NCBI GenBank assembly: GCA_002352945.1
Contig: DDHL01000018.1
Span: 14,758 to 20,125 of the forward strand
Reading direction: 5' to 3'
Origin: Campylobacteraceae bacterium UBA1877
Lineage (GTDB): Bacteria > Campylobacterota > Campylobacteria > Campylobacterales > Campylobacteraceae
DNA length: 5,368 bases
Under the pieces are notes generated by a model, which saw only the letters and a program-made list of their open reading frames with translations, had not been told where the DNA came from and searched no databases. Positions 1-5,368 of the stretch are shown one piece after another (position 1 is the first letter of the stretch; the number at the start of each line of letters is the position of its first letter). A program made the position numbers and the translations under genes.

Positions 1-408
1 ATAGGGACACTCTGGATCAGAAAAGACAACTAAAGTTTTTTTGTCTTTATCATTGCCAATTGAGATAATGTTTTTAGCATCCTCTTTTTTGTAAATTGCA
101 CCAATCTTCTTTTGAGCCTGGACTCTCTCAAACTCTTGTTTTGAAGATTTACCAGTTTTCAAATCGATAATATCTGGAAATAAAAGTCCATCTTTTACAT
201 ACACATTAATAACTTGGCTTTGGGTGCCATCGCTTAGAGTCGTTGTAACTCTTTCGTACCCTTTGGCTCCGTCAACCTCTTGTCGCTCTGTGATAGTTAC
301 AGAGATATTCTCTGGCACTTGCGCTTTAAAATAGTTGATAATTTGAGCATCTGTTGCTGCAAAAAGTGAAGTGGCTGCCAGGGCGGCAACAAGGCTAATT
401 CGTTTCAT
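1..408 (-). CDS. DsbC-like thiol:disulfide interchange protein, N-terminal part (cut by window edge)
   Basis: 136 codons are visible and the gene runs off the left edge. The start is ATG at 408-406, preceded on the minus strand by AAAAGGA (420-414) at a 5-nt spacing. Residues 1-17 form a Sec signal peptide (basic MKR, hydrophobic core, LFA at the likely cleavage site), so the product is periplasmic. Residues about 20-95 resemble the DsbC/DsbG N-terminal dimerisation region: a short helix, then beta-rich sequence with VYVKDGLLFPDI. A linker follows, then KTLVVFSDPECPY at 124-136. This is the first strand of a thioredoxin fold leading into a CPYx active site, with Cys134 visible and the second cysteine expected just outside. 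Known family role: disulfide isomerase or reductase for exported proteins, sometimes for cytochrome c maturation. Assignment to the DsbC/G-like group is confident; the exact role (isomerase, reductase or oxidase) is not resolved. Confidence 0.85.
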   Translation of the reverse strand, partial: MKRISLVAALAATSLFAATDAQIINYFKAQVPENISVTITERQEVDGAKGYERVTTTLSDGTQSQVINVYVKDGLLFPDIIDLKTGKSSKQEFERVQAQKKIGAIYKKEDAKNIISIGNDKDKKTLVVFSDPECPY

Positions 409-420
409 ACAATTCCTTTT

Positions 421-449
421 TTGGGAGTAAAATTGTATTATTGTATCAT
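421..449 (+). promoter_or_regulatory. Possible promoter for the 484-693 gene
   Basis: On the plus strand, TTGGGA (421-426) and TATCAT (444-449) are 17 bp apart, which would start transcription near 456 and give a leader of about 28 nt. An alternative -10, GATAAT at 463-468, would start inside the ribosome site and is less likely. The candidate lies over the divergent promoter of the DsbC-like gene, so the two would compete for polymerase. Confidence 0.35.
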
Positions 450-460
450 CAAAATGTAAA
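432..460 (-). promoter_or_regulatory. Promoter for the DsbC-like gene
   Basis: On the minus strand, TTTACA (460-455) and TACAAT (437-432) are separated by exactly 17 bp, a good sigma-70-type arrangement. A second overlapping TACAA lies just upstream. Transcription would start near 425, leaving a short leader of about 16 nt that contains the AAAAGGA ribosome site. This is predicted from sequence only. Confidence 0.6.
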
Positions 461-483
461 TCGATAATAAACTAGGAGTTTTA

Positions 484-693
484 ATGAAAGATAGTGAAAA
501 AAATGAGCTCATTGAAGCAATTGGCAAACTGATTGAATCAGATCCGAGTGCTCAGCCGATTGCGTATGAAACTTTAAATCTTATGGATTTGCAAACCTTG
601 CAGAGTATAAAAGCAAATTTAATGCAGTCAAAAAATTCCCGCTCATTTGAAGGATGGTATGACGAATTAAGCAGTAAATGCAGCAAAGATTAA
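484..693 (+). CDS. Small hypothetical protein, 69 aa
   Basis: I do not recognise this gene. It starts at ATG 484, with a clear AGGAG at 474-478 and a 5-nt spacer, and stops with TAA at 691-693. The product is short, soluble and mainly helical. It is acidic at the start (MKDSEKNELIEAIGKL), has Leu-rich helix sequence around residues 31-46, and ends with a FEGWYDEL segment and a single Cys near the C-terminus. It has no signal peptide or membrane segment, so it is probably cytoplasmic. It is divergent from the DsbC-like gene and lies 47 bp upstream of the 172-aa gene on the same strand. The good ribosome site and normal composition support a real gene. No function is assigned. Confidence 0.72.
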   Translation: MKDSEKNELIEAIGKLIESDPSAQPIAYETLNLMDLQTLQSIKANLMQSKNSRSFEGWYDELSSKCSKD

Positions 694-694
694 T

Positions 695-708
695 CTTTAC
701 ATGTAAAG
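695..708. repeat. Palindrome copy 1, CTTTACATGTAAAG
   Basis: A perfect 14-bp palindrome starting 2 bp after the stop codon of the 69-aa gene and 32 bp before the next start codon. It is the first of four copies of the TTTACATGTAAA core in this window. As RNA it gives only a short A/U-rich stem, so it is not a convincing terminator. Imperfectly placed GATTAA (688-693) and TTAATC (714-719) flank it as a looser outer inverted repeat. Confidence 0.85.
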
Positions 709-740
709 CTAGTTTAATCATCTTTTAATAATATTTTATT

Positions 741-1259
741 ATGAAAAAGATAATTATTTATTTATTAATTGGAGCGGTTGTTCTTCTTTTTGGTATTTCA
801 GCTTATAAAGAGGCTACTAAAAGCGGTGCTAAGGCAAAACGCCTTCCTTGTCATGAAAAGGTGACAGTTTTTGAACGTCTGTATCTGCCAAATCAAATAG
901 ATGATTTTAAAATTGAAAATGCCAATTTGAGTGCATCAATTACTCTTGTGCCATCAGTCTATCAAGCTCCAAAACTTTTTAAAGCCATTCCAAAAAGTGA
1001 GATTGAAAGCTTGGTTAAAAAGCATTTAAAGGCAAAACTCAATGAGTCATATCCTTTACATGTAAAGGTTATGGTAGTAGAAAATGACAAGCTTGATCCT
1101 AAGAAAAAAAATAACGATGCAAAATCTTTTTTAGGATATATCAGGGCATCTTATTATAAAAATGGTGATCTAATCTACCAAATCCAAGTGGATTTTTTAG
1201 ATAAAAATGAGATAAAAGATACCCTCCAATGCATACATCAATCCCTCATGAGTATATAA
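741..1259 (+). CDS. Membrane-anchored hypothetical protein, 172 aa
   Basis: I do not recognise this gene. Residues 4-20 form one hydrophobic N-terminal segment after MKK: a signal anchor or uncleaved signal peptide, putting the rest in the periplasm. The remainder is Lys-rich and mixed alpha/beta. Residues 85-103 look like an amphipathic helix, and YIRASYYKNGDLIYQIQVDFLD at about 133-154 reads as beta strands. There are exactly two cysteines, Cys37 and Cys164, near the two ends of the exported part and able to form one disulfide. ATG 741 is the only plausible start, since the next Met lies deep in the protein. It has no Shine-Dalgarno; the upstream sequence is all A/T. It probably follows the 69-aa gene in one transcript or is made from its own near-leaderless message. 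Palindrome copy 2 lies inside it. Confidence 0.78.
   Translation: MKKIIIYLLIGAVVLLFGISAYKEATKSGAKAKRLPCHEKVTVFERLYLPNQIDDFKIENANLSASITLVPSVYQAPKLFKAIPKSEIESLVKKHLKAKLNESYPLHVKVMVVENDKLDPKKKNNDAKSFLGYIRASYYKNGDLIYQIQVDFLDKNEIKDTLQCIHQSLMSI
1053..1068. repeat. Palindrome copy 2, CCTTTACATGTAAAGG, inside a CDS
   Basis: A perfect 16-bp palindrome, the longest of the four copies, within the 172-aa gene. It is read as codons for Pro-Leu-His-Val-Lys (about residues 105-109). A coding location is unusual for a simple operator and fits a genome-wide iterated palindrome better. Confidence 0.85.
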
Positions 1260-1391
1260 AATTTTAGATTTTTGACGAAAAATATAGCTAAAAAAATGGC
1301 TAAAATCCCCGTTTTTTTATAAAAAGTCCAAAATATATCCCACTAAAAGACCTATAATGTCTCTAAATTTGTATTCTAAAAAGGAGACAGT
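1260..1391 (+). promoter_or_regulatory. Leader region and promoter of the DASS carrier gene
   Basis: A 132-bp AT-rich gap. It holds a perfect TATAAT at 1353-1358 with no good -35 but with upstream A and T runs (about 1291-1325), the pattern typical of Campylobacterota promoters. Transcription would start near 1365, giving a leader of about 27 nt ending in the strong AAAAAGGAG (ribosome site at about 1381-1386, 5 nt before ATG). The first part has only weak A/U stem-loops: ATTTTT/AAAAAT around a GACG loop at 1268-1283, nested within ATTTTAG/CTAAAAT at 1261-1306. I see no solid terminator for the 172-aa gene. Confidence 0.55.
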
Positions 1392-2801
1392 ATGTCAGCC
1401 AAATTGTGGAAAATATTTCTTCCTCTTGGGGTTTTGGTAATCTTGTGGCTTATTCCTACTCCAGAAGGGCTTAGTGTAAATGCTTGGCACTTTTTTGCAG
1501 TATTTTTAGCTGTAATTGTTGGATTGATTTTAGAGCCAATCCCAGCAGCGCTCATTGGCTTAACAGGTGTTGCATTTAGTGCTACATTTGGACTTGTGGG
1601 CGAAAGTGCAGCTGCTAGTAGAAATTGGGCGCTTAGCGGTTTTTCAAATGGAGTTATTTGGCTCATTTTTGCTGCTTTTATGTTTGCATTAGGATATAAA
1701 AAGAGTGGCCTTGGCAAAAGGATTGCACTGCTGCTTGTCAAAAAACTTGGAAAAACATCACTCGGTCTTGGCTATGCGGTGGCGTTTGCCGATGGAATAC
1801 TCTCTCCTTTCATGCCATCAAATACTGCAAGAAGCGCTGGAACAATCTTTCCAATTGCTATTAATATTCCTCAAATGTTTGACTCAACTCCAGAGCATGA
1901 GCCTCGCAAAATGGGCGCATACATTTCGTGGGTTGCAATTGCAGCTACGTGTGTAACAAGCTCCATGTTTCTAACAGCCCTTGCTCCAAACCTTTTGGCA
2001 GTATCTCTAGTTCAAAAAAGTACTGGAATCATGATTGAGTGGGGAGAGTGGTTTAGCTCCCTTGCGCTTATTACAATCCCACTCTTTTTGGCCGTGCCGT
2101 TTTTAACATATATCTTTTATCCTCCAACACAAAAAGTTTCACCAGAAGCTCCTGCGTGGGCTGCTAAAGAGCTTAAAAAGATGGGTCCGATTACAAAAAA
2201 TGAGCTTTTAATGCTAAGTCTTGGACTTTTGGCACTAGCTCTTTGGATTTTTGGGAAACAATTAGGTGTTAATAGCACTGTTGCGGCTGTTGCTGTACTT
2301 TGTTTATTGGTGCTAACAAATGTTATTTCATGGGATGATGTCATTACAAACAAAGGTGCATTTAATGTATTTATCTGGTTTGCTACCTTAGTTGCCATGG
2401 CTGGCGGATTAAAATCGGTTGGCTTTTTAGATTGGGCAGCTTTGTTGATTGCAAGCAACCTTGATGGAATGTCGCCCATGGGCATAGCTATTATGCTCAT
2501 TGGATTATTTTTTCTCTTCCACTACTTCTTTGCAAGTGTCACTGCCCATACGGTTGCTCTTTTACCGCTCTTTTTAGGAGTTGCTGCTAACTTGCTTCCA
2601 GTTGAAATGATTCAACCACTTGCCATTCTTTTAGTAGGCTCACTTGGACTTATGGGTATTATCACACCATATGCAACTGGTCCATCACCAATTTGGTATG
2701 GTGCCGGTTATATCAACCAAGCAACGTGGTGGAAACTTGGTTTTGTATTTGGAGCAATATACCTTGGTTCGCTAATCTTACTTGCCTTTTTTATCTTATA
2801 G
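1392..2801 (+). CDS. DASS-family anion (di-/tricarboxylate) transporter, CitT/2-oxoglutarate-malate type
   Basis: A 469-aa inner-membrane protein with about a dozen hydrophobic segments, the usual length for the divalent anion:sodium symporter (DASS/SLC13) family. Two repeat-related substrate loops are visible. The first is PFMPSNTARSAGTIFPIA at 139-156, carrying the family SNT motif (Ser143-Asn144-Thr145). The second is FFASVTAHTVALLP at 379-392, with SVT (382-384) at the place of the second motif. ITPYATGPSPIWYGAGYI (424-441) is the conserved C-terminal segment of the CitT, TtdT and plastid 2-oxoglutarate/malate translocator branch. The likely substrate is a C4/C5 dicarboxylate or citrate, by Na+ symport or by exchange; sequence alone does not settle which. 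The start at ATG 1392 has AAGGAG 5 nt upstream. It appears monocistronic: its own promoter is upstream and a terminator follows the stop by about 20 bp. Confidence 0.9.
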   Translation: MSAKLWKIFLPLGVLVILWLIPTPEGLSVNAWHFFAVFLAVIVGLILEPIPAALIGLTGVAFSATFGLVGESAAASRNWALSGFSNGVIWLIFAAFMFALGYKKSGLGKRIALLLVKKLGKTSLGLGYAVAFADGILSPFMPSNTARSAGTIFPIAINIPQMFDSTPEHEPRKMGAYISWVAIAATCVTSSMFLTALAPNLLAVSLVQKSTGIMIEWGEWFSSLALITIPLFLAVPFLTYIFYPPTQKVSPEAPAWAAKELKKMGPITKNELLMLSLGLLALALWIFGKQLGVNSTVAAVAVLCLLVLTNVISWDDVITNKGAFNVFIWFATLVAMAGGLKSVGFLDWAALLIASNLDGMSPMGIAIMLIGLFFLFHYFFASVTAHTVALLPLFLGVAANLLPVEMIQPLAILLVGSLGLMGIITPYATGPSPIWYGAGYINQATWWKLGFVFGAIYLGSLILLAFFIL

Positions 2802-2810
2802 TTTTTACCC

Positions 2811-2825
2811 TTTTACATGTAAAGG
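2811..2825. repeat. Palindrome copy 3, core TTTACATGTAAA
   Basis: The core palindrome is at 2812-2823. Its right arm AAAGG is also the first five bases of the terminator stem next to it. The left flank is T instead of C, so the outer base pairs are lost. It lies 10 bp after the stop codon of the DASS carrier. Read on the minus strand, it directly follows the hairpin and supplies the tail downstream of it. Confidence 0.85.
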
Positions 2826-2848
2826 CCTAGTTTTAAACTAGGCCTTTA
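2820..2848. terminator. Bidirectional rho-independent terminator between convergent genes
   Basis: AAAGGCCTAG (2821-2830) and CTAGGCCTTT (2838-2847) form a 10-bp stem around a TTTTAAA loop, and T2820/A2848 add an eleventh pair. The stem is almost perfectly symmetric, so it forms equally in either transcript. The trailing T runs are short (CCTTTAAAATTT on plus, CCTTTACATGT on minus). It lies between the stop of the DASS carrier (2801) and that of the convergent BCCT carrier (2853) and presumably ends both messages. Confidence 0.85.
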
Positions 2849-2852
2849 AAAT

Positions 2853-4850
2853 TTAATCTATTGGAATTGCTGGATTTAGGCTAGATGTGTTGTGTAAAAA
2901 GTGGCGATGTTTTTCAAATTGGTCTACAATATCTGTGGCAATTACATCTTCATCGTATCCATAAATATCGTAAGCTTTATTTCCATCTTGAAGATAAACT
3001 TCAGCACGAGCATACTCTTTTTGCATTTTGGTAGGATTTATCGAATCTGGAAAGGCAAAAGTGGGAGTATCCCCTTTTTTAATGCGGACTTCATAAATAA
3101 AATCCATATCGCCCGAGTGAATAACGCGCAAAGAGGCAAAGCCTTTAGCGTTGTCGTTGGAAATTTCAACCTCCCAGTGGTGGCTATTTAACTCCTTTTT
3201 GACCAAATTCATAGCATTTACAACATCTTCATTTACAAAGCGCTTTGTCTCTTGAACTGATGGAAACTCAATAAGCCGAGAAAGGCGCGAATGCCACGTA
3301 CCGCTAATTTTTCCATGACGTCCCGCATTCATATGATGCTGCAAGCTCTCATATCTAATTGCCTCAAGGTGCAATGCTCTATATAATCCCCAACAAGCTA
3401 TGAGCATAATTGCCGTAAAGGGCAGGGCAATTGTAATTGAGGCAGATTGAAGAGCTCCTAAACCACCAGCTAATAAGAGTGCAGCAGCTACTACCCCTTC
3501 AAGGGTAGCCCAAAAAATACGCTGCCAAACAGGATTTTTTTCGCTGCCGCCAGATGCGATTGTGTCAACAACCAAGGAGCCAGAATCTGAAGAGGTAACA
3601 AAAAAGGTGATAACTAAAATAACTGCAAGTACCGATGTGACTGCTGAAAGTGGAAAATGTTCTAAAAATTTAAATAAAGCAGTAGAAACATCGGCATTTA
3701 CTGCTTCACCAAGAGCGCTAAAACCCTCATTTCTAAGAGCATTAATTGCACTATTTCCAAAAACACTCATCCATGCAAAGGTAAAGCCAACGGGTACAAA
3801 CAAAACACCAACTACAAATTCCCTAATAGTACGTCCGCGAGAGACTCTAGCGATAAACATTCCTACAAATGGAGCCCATGCAATCCACCATGCCCAGTAA
3901 AAGAGTGTCCACCACCCCATCCACGGAGTGTTTTCATAAACGTATTGGTTAAAAGTCATAAATACGACTTGGCTTAAATATGCTCCTATGTTTTGGATAA
4001 GAGCACTTAAGAGGTAAAAAGTTGGGGCAGCTAAAAAGATAAAGGCTAAAAGCGTGACTGCTAAATAGAGGTTGATTTCAGATAAGCGTTTGATTCCTCC
4101 ATCAAGACCCAAAACAACAGATATAGTTGCCATGGCTGTTATGATGGCAATTAGGATAATTTGAGTAAAAATATTTATTGGTATTTCAAAAAGGTAGTTT
4201 AATCCAGAATTTATCTGCAAAACCCCTAGCCCAAGAGAGGTGGCAACGCCCAAGATTGTTCCAAGCACTGCAATCGAATCTACACTGTGTCCAATTGGAC
4301 CATAGATTCTATCTCCAATAAGTGGATAAAGAGCTGAACGAACAGATAAGGGTAAGCCGTGGCGAAAAGAAAAGTAGGCAAGAGATAATCCTACAATAGC
4401 ATAAATTGCCCATGCGTGTAAGCCCCAATGAAAAAAGGTTATGCTCATAGCATTGCGGGCTGCTTGTATGGTTGAGCCCTCACCAACAGGTGGTGACATA
4501 TAGTGCATGATCGGTTCTGCAACACTCCAAAACATAAGTCCAATTCCCATGCCGGCAGAAAAGAGCATGGCAAACCAAGAAGCGTATGAGTAAGATGGTT
4601 TAGATTGGTCTGGACCCAACTTAAATCGTCCATAAGGCGAAACGGCTAAAAAGAGCACAAAGAGTGTAAAGATACCAACACTAAGCATATAAAACCATCC
4701 AAAGGTTTTGGCTATCCAATCTTTAAGAAAGTTGAAAACCAATGCGGCTTCATTTGGAAGAGTAGTAGCGTATAAAACAAGTAAAACTAAAAGCACAACA
4801 GAGGGAATAAAAACGGGTTTTAACATAGTAGTTCTTGGGGTTTTATTCAA
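2853..4850 (-). CDS. betT: BCCT-family choline/glycine betaine transporter, BetT-like
   Basis: A 665-aa inner-membrane carrier with about 12 membrane segments between residues 13 and 490, close in length to E. coli BetT. Family marks are SAGMGIGLMFWSVAEP at 98-113 (glycine-rich TM segment), WWTLFYWAWWIAWAPFVG at 313-330 and IARVSRGRTIREF at 333-345, and FVTSSDSGSLVVDT at 417-430. Trp321, Trp322 and Trp325, with Phe317, match the aromatic substrate box known from BetP. A cytosolic tail of about 170 residues ending in an EVYL...YDIYGYDEDVIATDIVDQFEKHRHFLH block resembles the regulatory C-terminus of the BetT subgroup. It imports choline or a betaine as an osmoprotectant or precursor; coupling ion and substrate are inferred, and no choline oxidation genes lie in the window. 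The start is TTG at 4850-4848, 7 nt after a strong AAAGGAG; the next ATG (4826-4824) lies 31 nt from that site. Confidence 0.9.
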   Translation of the reverse strand: MNKTPRTTMLKPVFIPSVVLLVLLVLYATTLPNEAALVFNFLKDWIAKTFGWFYMLSVGIFTLFVLFLAVSPYGRFKLGPDQSKPSYSYASWFAMLFSAGMGIGLMFWSVAEPIMHYMSPPVGEGSTIQAARNAMSITFFHWGLHAWAIYAIVGLSLAYFSFRHGLPLSVRSALYPLIGDRIYGPIGHSVDSIAVLGTILGVATSLGLGVLQINSGLNYLFEIPINIFTQIILIAIITAMATISVVLGLDGGIKRLSEINLYLAVTLLAFIFLAAPTFYLLSALIQNIGAYLSQVVFMTFNQYVYENTPWMGWWTLFYWAWWIAWAPFVGMFIARVSRGRTIREFVVGVLFVPVGFTFAWMSVFGNSAINALRNEGFSALGEAVNADVSTALFKFLEHFPLSAVTSVLAVILVITFFVTSSDSGSLVVDTIASGGSEKNPVWQRIFWATLEGVVAAALLLAGGLGALQSASITIALPFTAIMLIACWGLYRALHLEAIRYESLQHHMNAGRHGKISGTWHSRLSRLIEFPSVQETKRFVNEDVVNAMNLVKKELNSHHWEVEISNDNAKGFASLRVIHSGDMDFIYEVRIKKGDTPTFAFPDSINPTKMQKEYARAEVYLQDGNKAYDIYGYDEDVIATDIVDQFEKHRHFLHNTSSLNPAIPID

Positions 4851-4859
4851 AAATTATCT

Positions 4860-4873
4860 CCTTTACATGTAAA
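4860..4873. repeat. Palindrome copy 4, core TTTACATGTAAA, fused to terminator tail and ribosome site
   Basis: The core is at 4862-4873. On the minus strand its left half is the T tract of the preceding hairpin, and its right half (AAAGG) is the first part of the AAAGGAG ribosome site (4864-4858) of the BCCT gene. The flank is CC on one side and AA on the other, so only the 12-bp core is symmetric. A protein bound here would block both transcription and initiation-region access for the carrier gene. Confidence 0.85.
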
Positions 4874-4896
4874 AAGCCCATCTTTGCAGACGGGCT
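4871..4896 (-). terminator. Rho-independent terminator of the MCP gene
   Basis: On the minus strand, AGCCCGTCT (4896-4888) pairs with AGATGGGCT (4883-4875) through nine pairs, one of them G-U. A GCAA tetraloop of the stable GNRA type closes it, and the T run that ends the second arm continues through 4871. It begins 22 bp after the MCP stop. On the plus strand the wobble becomes an A/C mismatch and no T run follows, so it is directional. Confidence 0.8.
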
Positions 4897-4901
4897 AATT
4901 T

Positions 4902-4910
4902 ATTATAACA
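4902..4910 (-). promoter_or_regulatory. Extended -10 promoter for the BCCT gene
   Basis: The minus strand reads TGTTATAAT at 4910-4902, a perfect extended -10 (TGnTATAAT), with no recognisable -35. Transcription would begin at about 4895, at the base of the MCP terminator hairpin, giving a leader of about 45 nt that contains nearly the whole hairpin, the palindrome and the ribosome site. Confidence 0.55.
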
Positions 4911-4918
4911 TATGAGCT

Positions 4919-5368
4919 TTATTTGGATAATTTAAAGGCTTTTAAATTGGAGTTTAAGTGGTTTGCAGCGTTATCGAGCTTGGATGCAAGTAAAAGCATT
5001 TTTGATGTTACATGCTCCATTGAATCAGCTTTTTTTGAAAGAGAGTGGATGATTTGAGTAATTGTTTCGGTTTGACTTTGTTGATTGGCTGAGTGGGATT
5101 GGATATCAAATAAATCTTTTTCAACCTCTCTTAAAGCGTTGTTTGTACTCTTAAAGGCTCCAAGAGCTTCTTGAGTATCTTTAATGACGCTTTGAAGTTT
5201 TGTGGCGTTTTGTTCAATATTATCAGATACATCTTTTGCGCTTGAGTGGATAGTGGTGATAATATTTTCAATATCTGTTGTTGCCTTTTGGGACATTTCA
5301 GCTAGATGGCGCACCTCATCGGCAACTACCGCAAATCCTCTGCCGTGCTCTCCCGCACGGGCAGCTTC
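4919..5368 (-). CDS. Methyl-accepting chemotaxis protein, C-terminal signalling domain (5' part outside window)
   Basis: 149 codons plus TAA (4921-4919) are visible and the reading frame stays open to the right edge, so the start lies outside. The first visible residues, [18 protein letters not shown], are the highly conserved MCP hairpin tip that contacts CheA and Che[20 protein letters not shown] and about 100 residues of heptad-like helix follow, forming the descending arm of the four-helix cytoplasmic bundle. The C-terminus ends in LKAFKLSK with no NWETF-type pentapeptide for CheR/CheB tethering. The sensor domain is not visible, so the ligand and membrane topology are unknown. A GTG at 5314-5312 could open a shorter frame, but it sits inside the conserved tip and is not the true start. 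The gene has its own terminator and precedes the BCCT gene on the same strand. Confidence 0.92.
   Translation of the reverse strand, partial: EAARAGEHGRGFAVVADEVRHLAEMSQKATTDIENIITTIHSSAKDVSDNIEQNATKLQSVIKDTQEALGAFKSTNNALREVEKDLFDIQSHSANQQSQTETITQIIHSLSKKADSMEHVTSKMLLLASKLDNAANHLNSNLKAFKLSK

Noticed and set aside
695..708. Palindrome copy 1 as a rho-independent terminator
   Set aside because: A perfect palindrome with no loop gives at most five A/U-rich pairs with a CAUG loop and has no U tract, so it is poor as a terminator by itself.
1261..1317. Possible terminator after the 172-aa gene
   Set aside because: Only A/T stems (ATTTTAG/CTAAAAT and ATTTTT/AAAAAT) are found, and the later T run at 1312-1318 follows no GC stem. 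Too weak to call.
1376..1741. Open frame on the minus strand opposite the DASS carrier (121 aa)
   Set aside because: It lies over a clear transporter gene, its Pro/Ala/Thr-rich product resembles no protein, and it has no ribosome site. It is a shadow of the real frame.
2117..2500. Second minus-strand open frame inside the DASS carrier (127 aa)
   Set aside because: Same reasoning: fully antisense to conserved transporter sequence, with no supporting start signals.
3562..3900. Plus-strand open frame opposite the BCCT carrier (112 aa)
   Set aside because: It is antisense to the most conserved BCCT segments, and its Thr/Lys-rich composition is explained by the reverse complement of those codons.
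695..4873. The four palindromes as a CRISPR array or transposon ends
   Set aside because: Spacing is irregular (hundreds to thousands of bp), the units are only 12-16 bp, no cas or transposase genes are present, and there are no target-site duplications.
4919..5314. A short 131-aa protein starting at GTG 5314-5312
   Set aside because: The frame continues upstream through the conserved MCP tip to the window edge, so this is the tail of a longer MCP and not a separate gene.

Overview
The window is a compact, ordinary-looking stretch of an AT-rich bacterial chromosome. It holds six protein genes (two cut by the window edges), short intergenic gaps, and no RNA genes, mobile elements or CRISPR array that I can see. 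Codon use, strong AGGAG ribosome sites, -10-dominated promoters and the gene types (DsbC-like oxidoreductase, DASS anion carrier, BCCT betaine/choline carrier, MCP) fit a free-living Campylobacterota (epsilonproteobacterium), perhaps a marine Sulfurimonas-like lineage. The phylum is a moderate-confidence inference and the genus a weak one.

Layout. (1) 1-408, minus: N-terminal part of an exported DsbC/thioredoxin-fold protein, cut just inside its CPxC active site. (2) 409-483: divergent promoter region. (3) 484-693 and 741-1259, plus: a 69-aa protein and a membrane-anchored 172-aa protein, neither recognised, probably one transcription unit. (4) 1260-1391: AT-rich leader with a perfect TATAAT. 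(5) 1392-2801, plus: DASS/CitT-type dicarboxylate carrier. (6) 2802-2852: convergent gap with a strong two-way terminator. (7) 2853-4850, minus: BetT-like BCCT transporter with a TTG start. (8) 4851-4918: dense control segment with the MCP terminator, an extended -10, a palindrome and the BCCT ribosome site. (9) 4919-5368, minus: C-terminal signalling domain of a methyl-accepting chemotaxis protein.

The genes do not form an obvious single pathway. The DsbC-like protein acts in periplasmic disulfide chemistry. The two carriers import organic anions and a quaternary-ammonium osmolyte. The MCP belongs to chemotaxis.

The most unusual signal is not a gene. A perfect palindrome, core TTTACATGTAAA and usually extended to CTTTACATGTAAAG or CCTTTACATGTAAAGG, occurs four times in 5.4 kb: three times in gene-end or gene-start gaps and once inside a coding sequence. 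I estimate well under 0.01 copies by chance. It looks like a genome-wide iterated palindrome or a widely used operator. I see no evidence of a new multi-gene defence or metabolic system.
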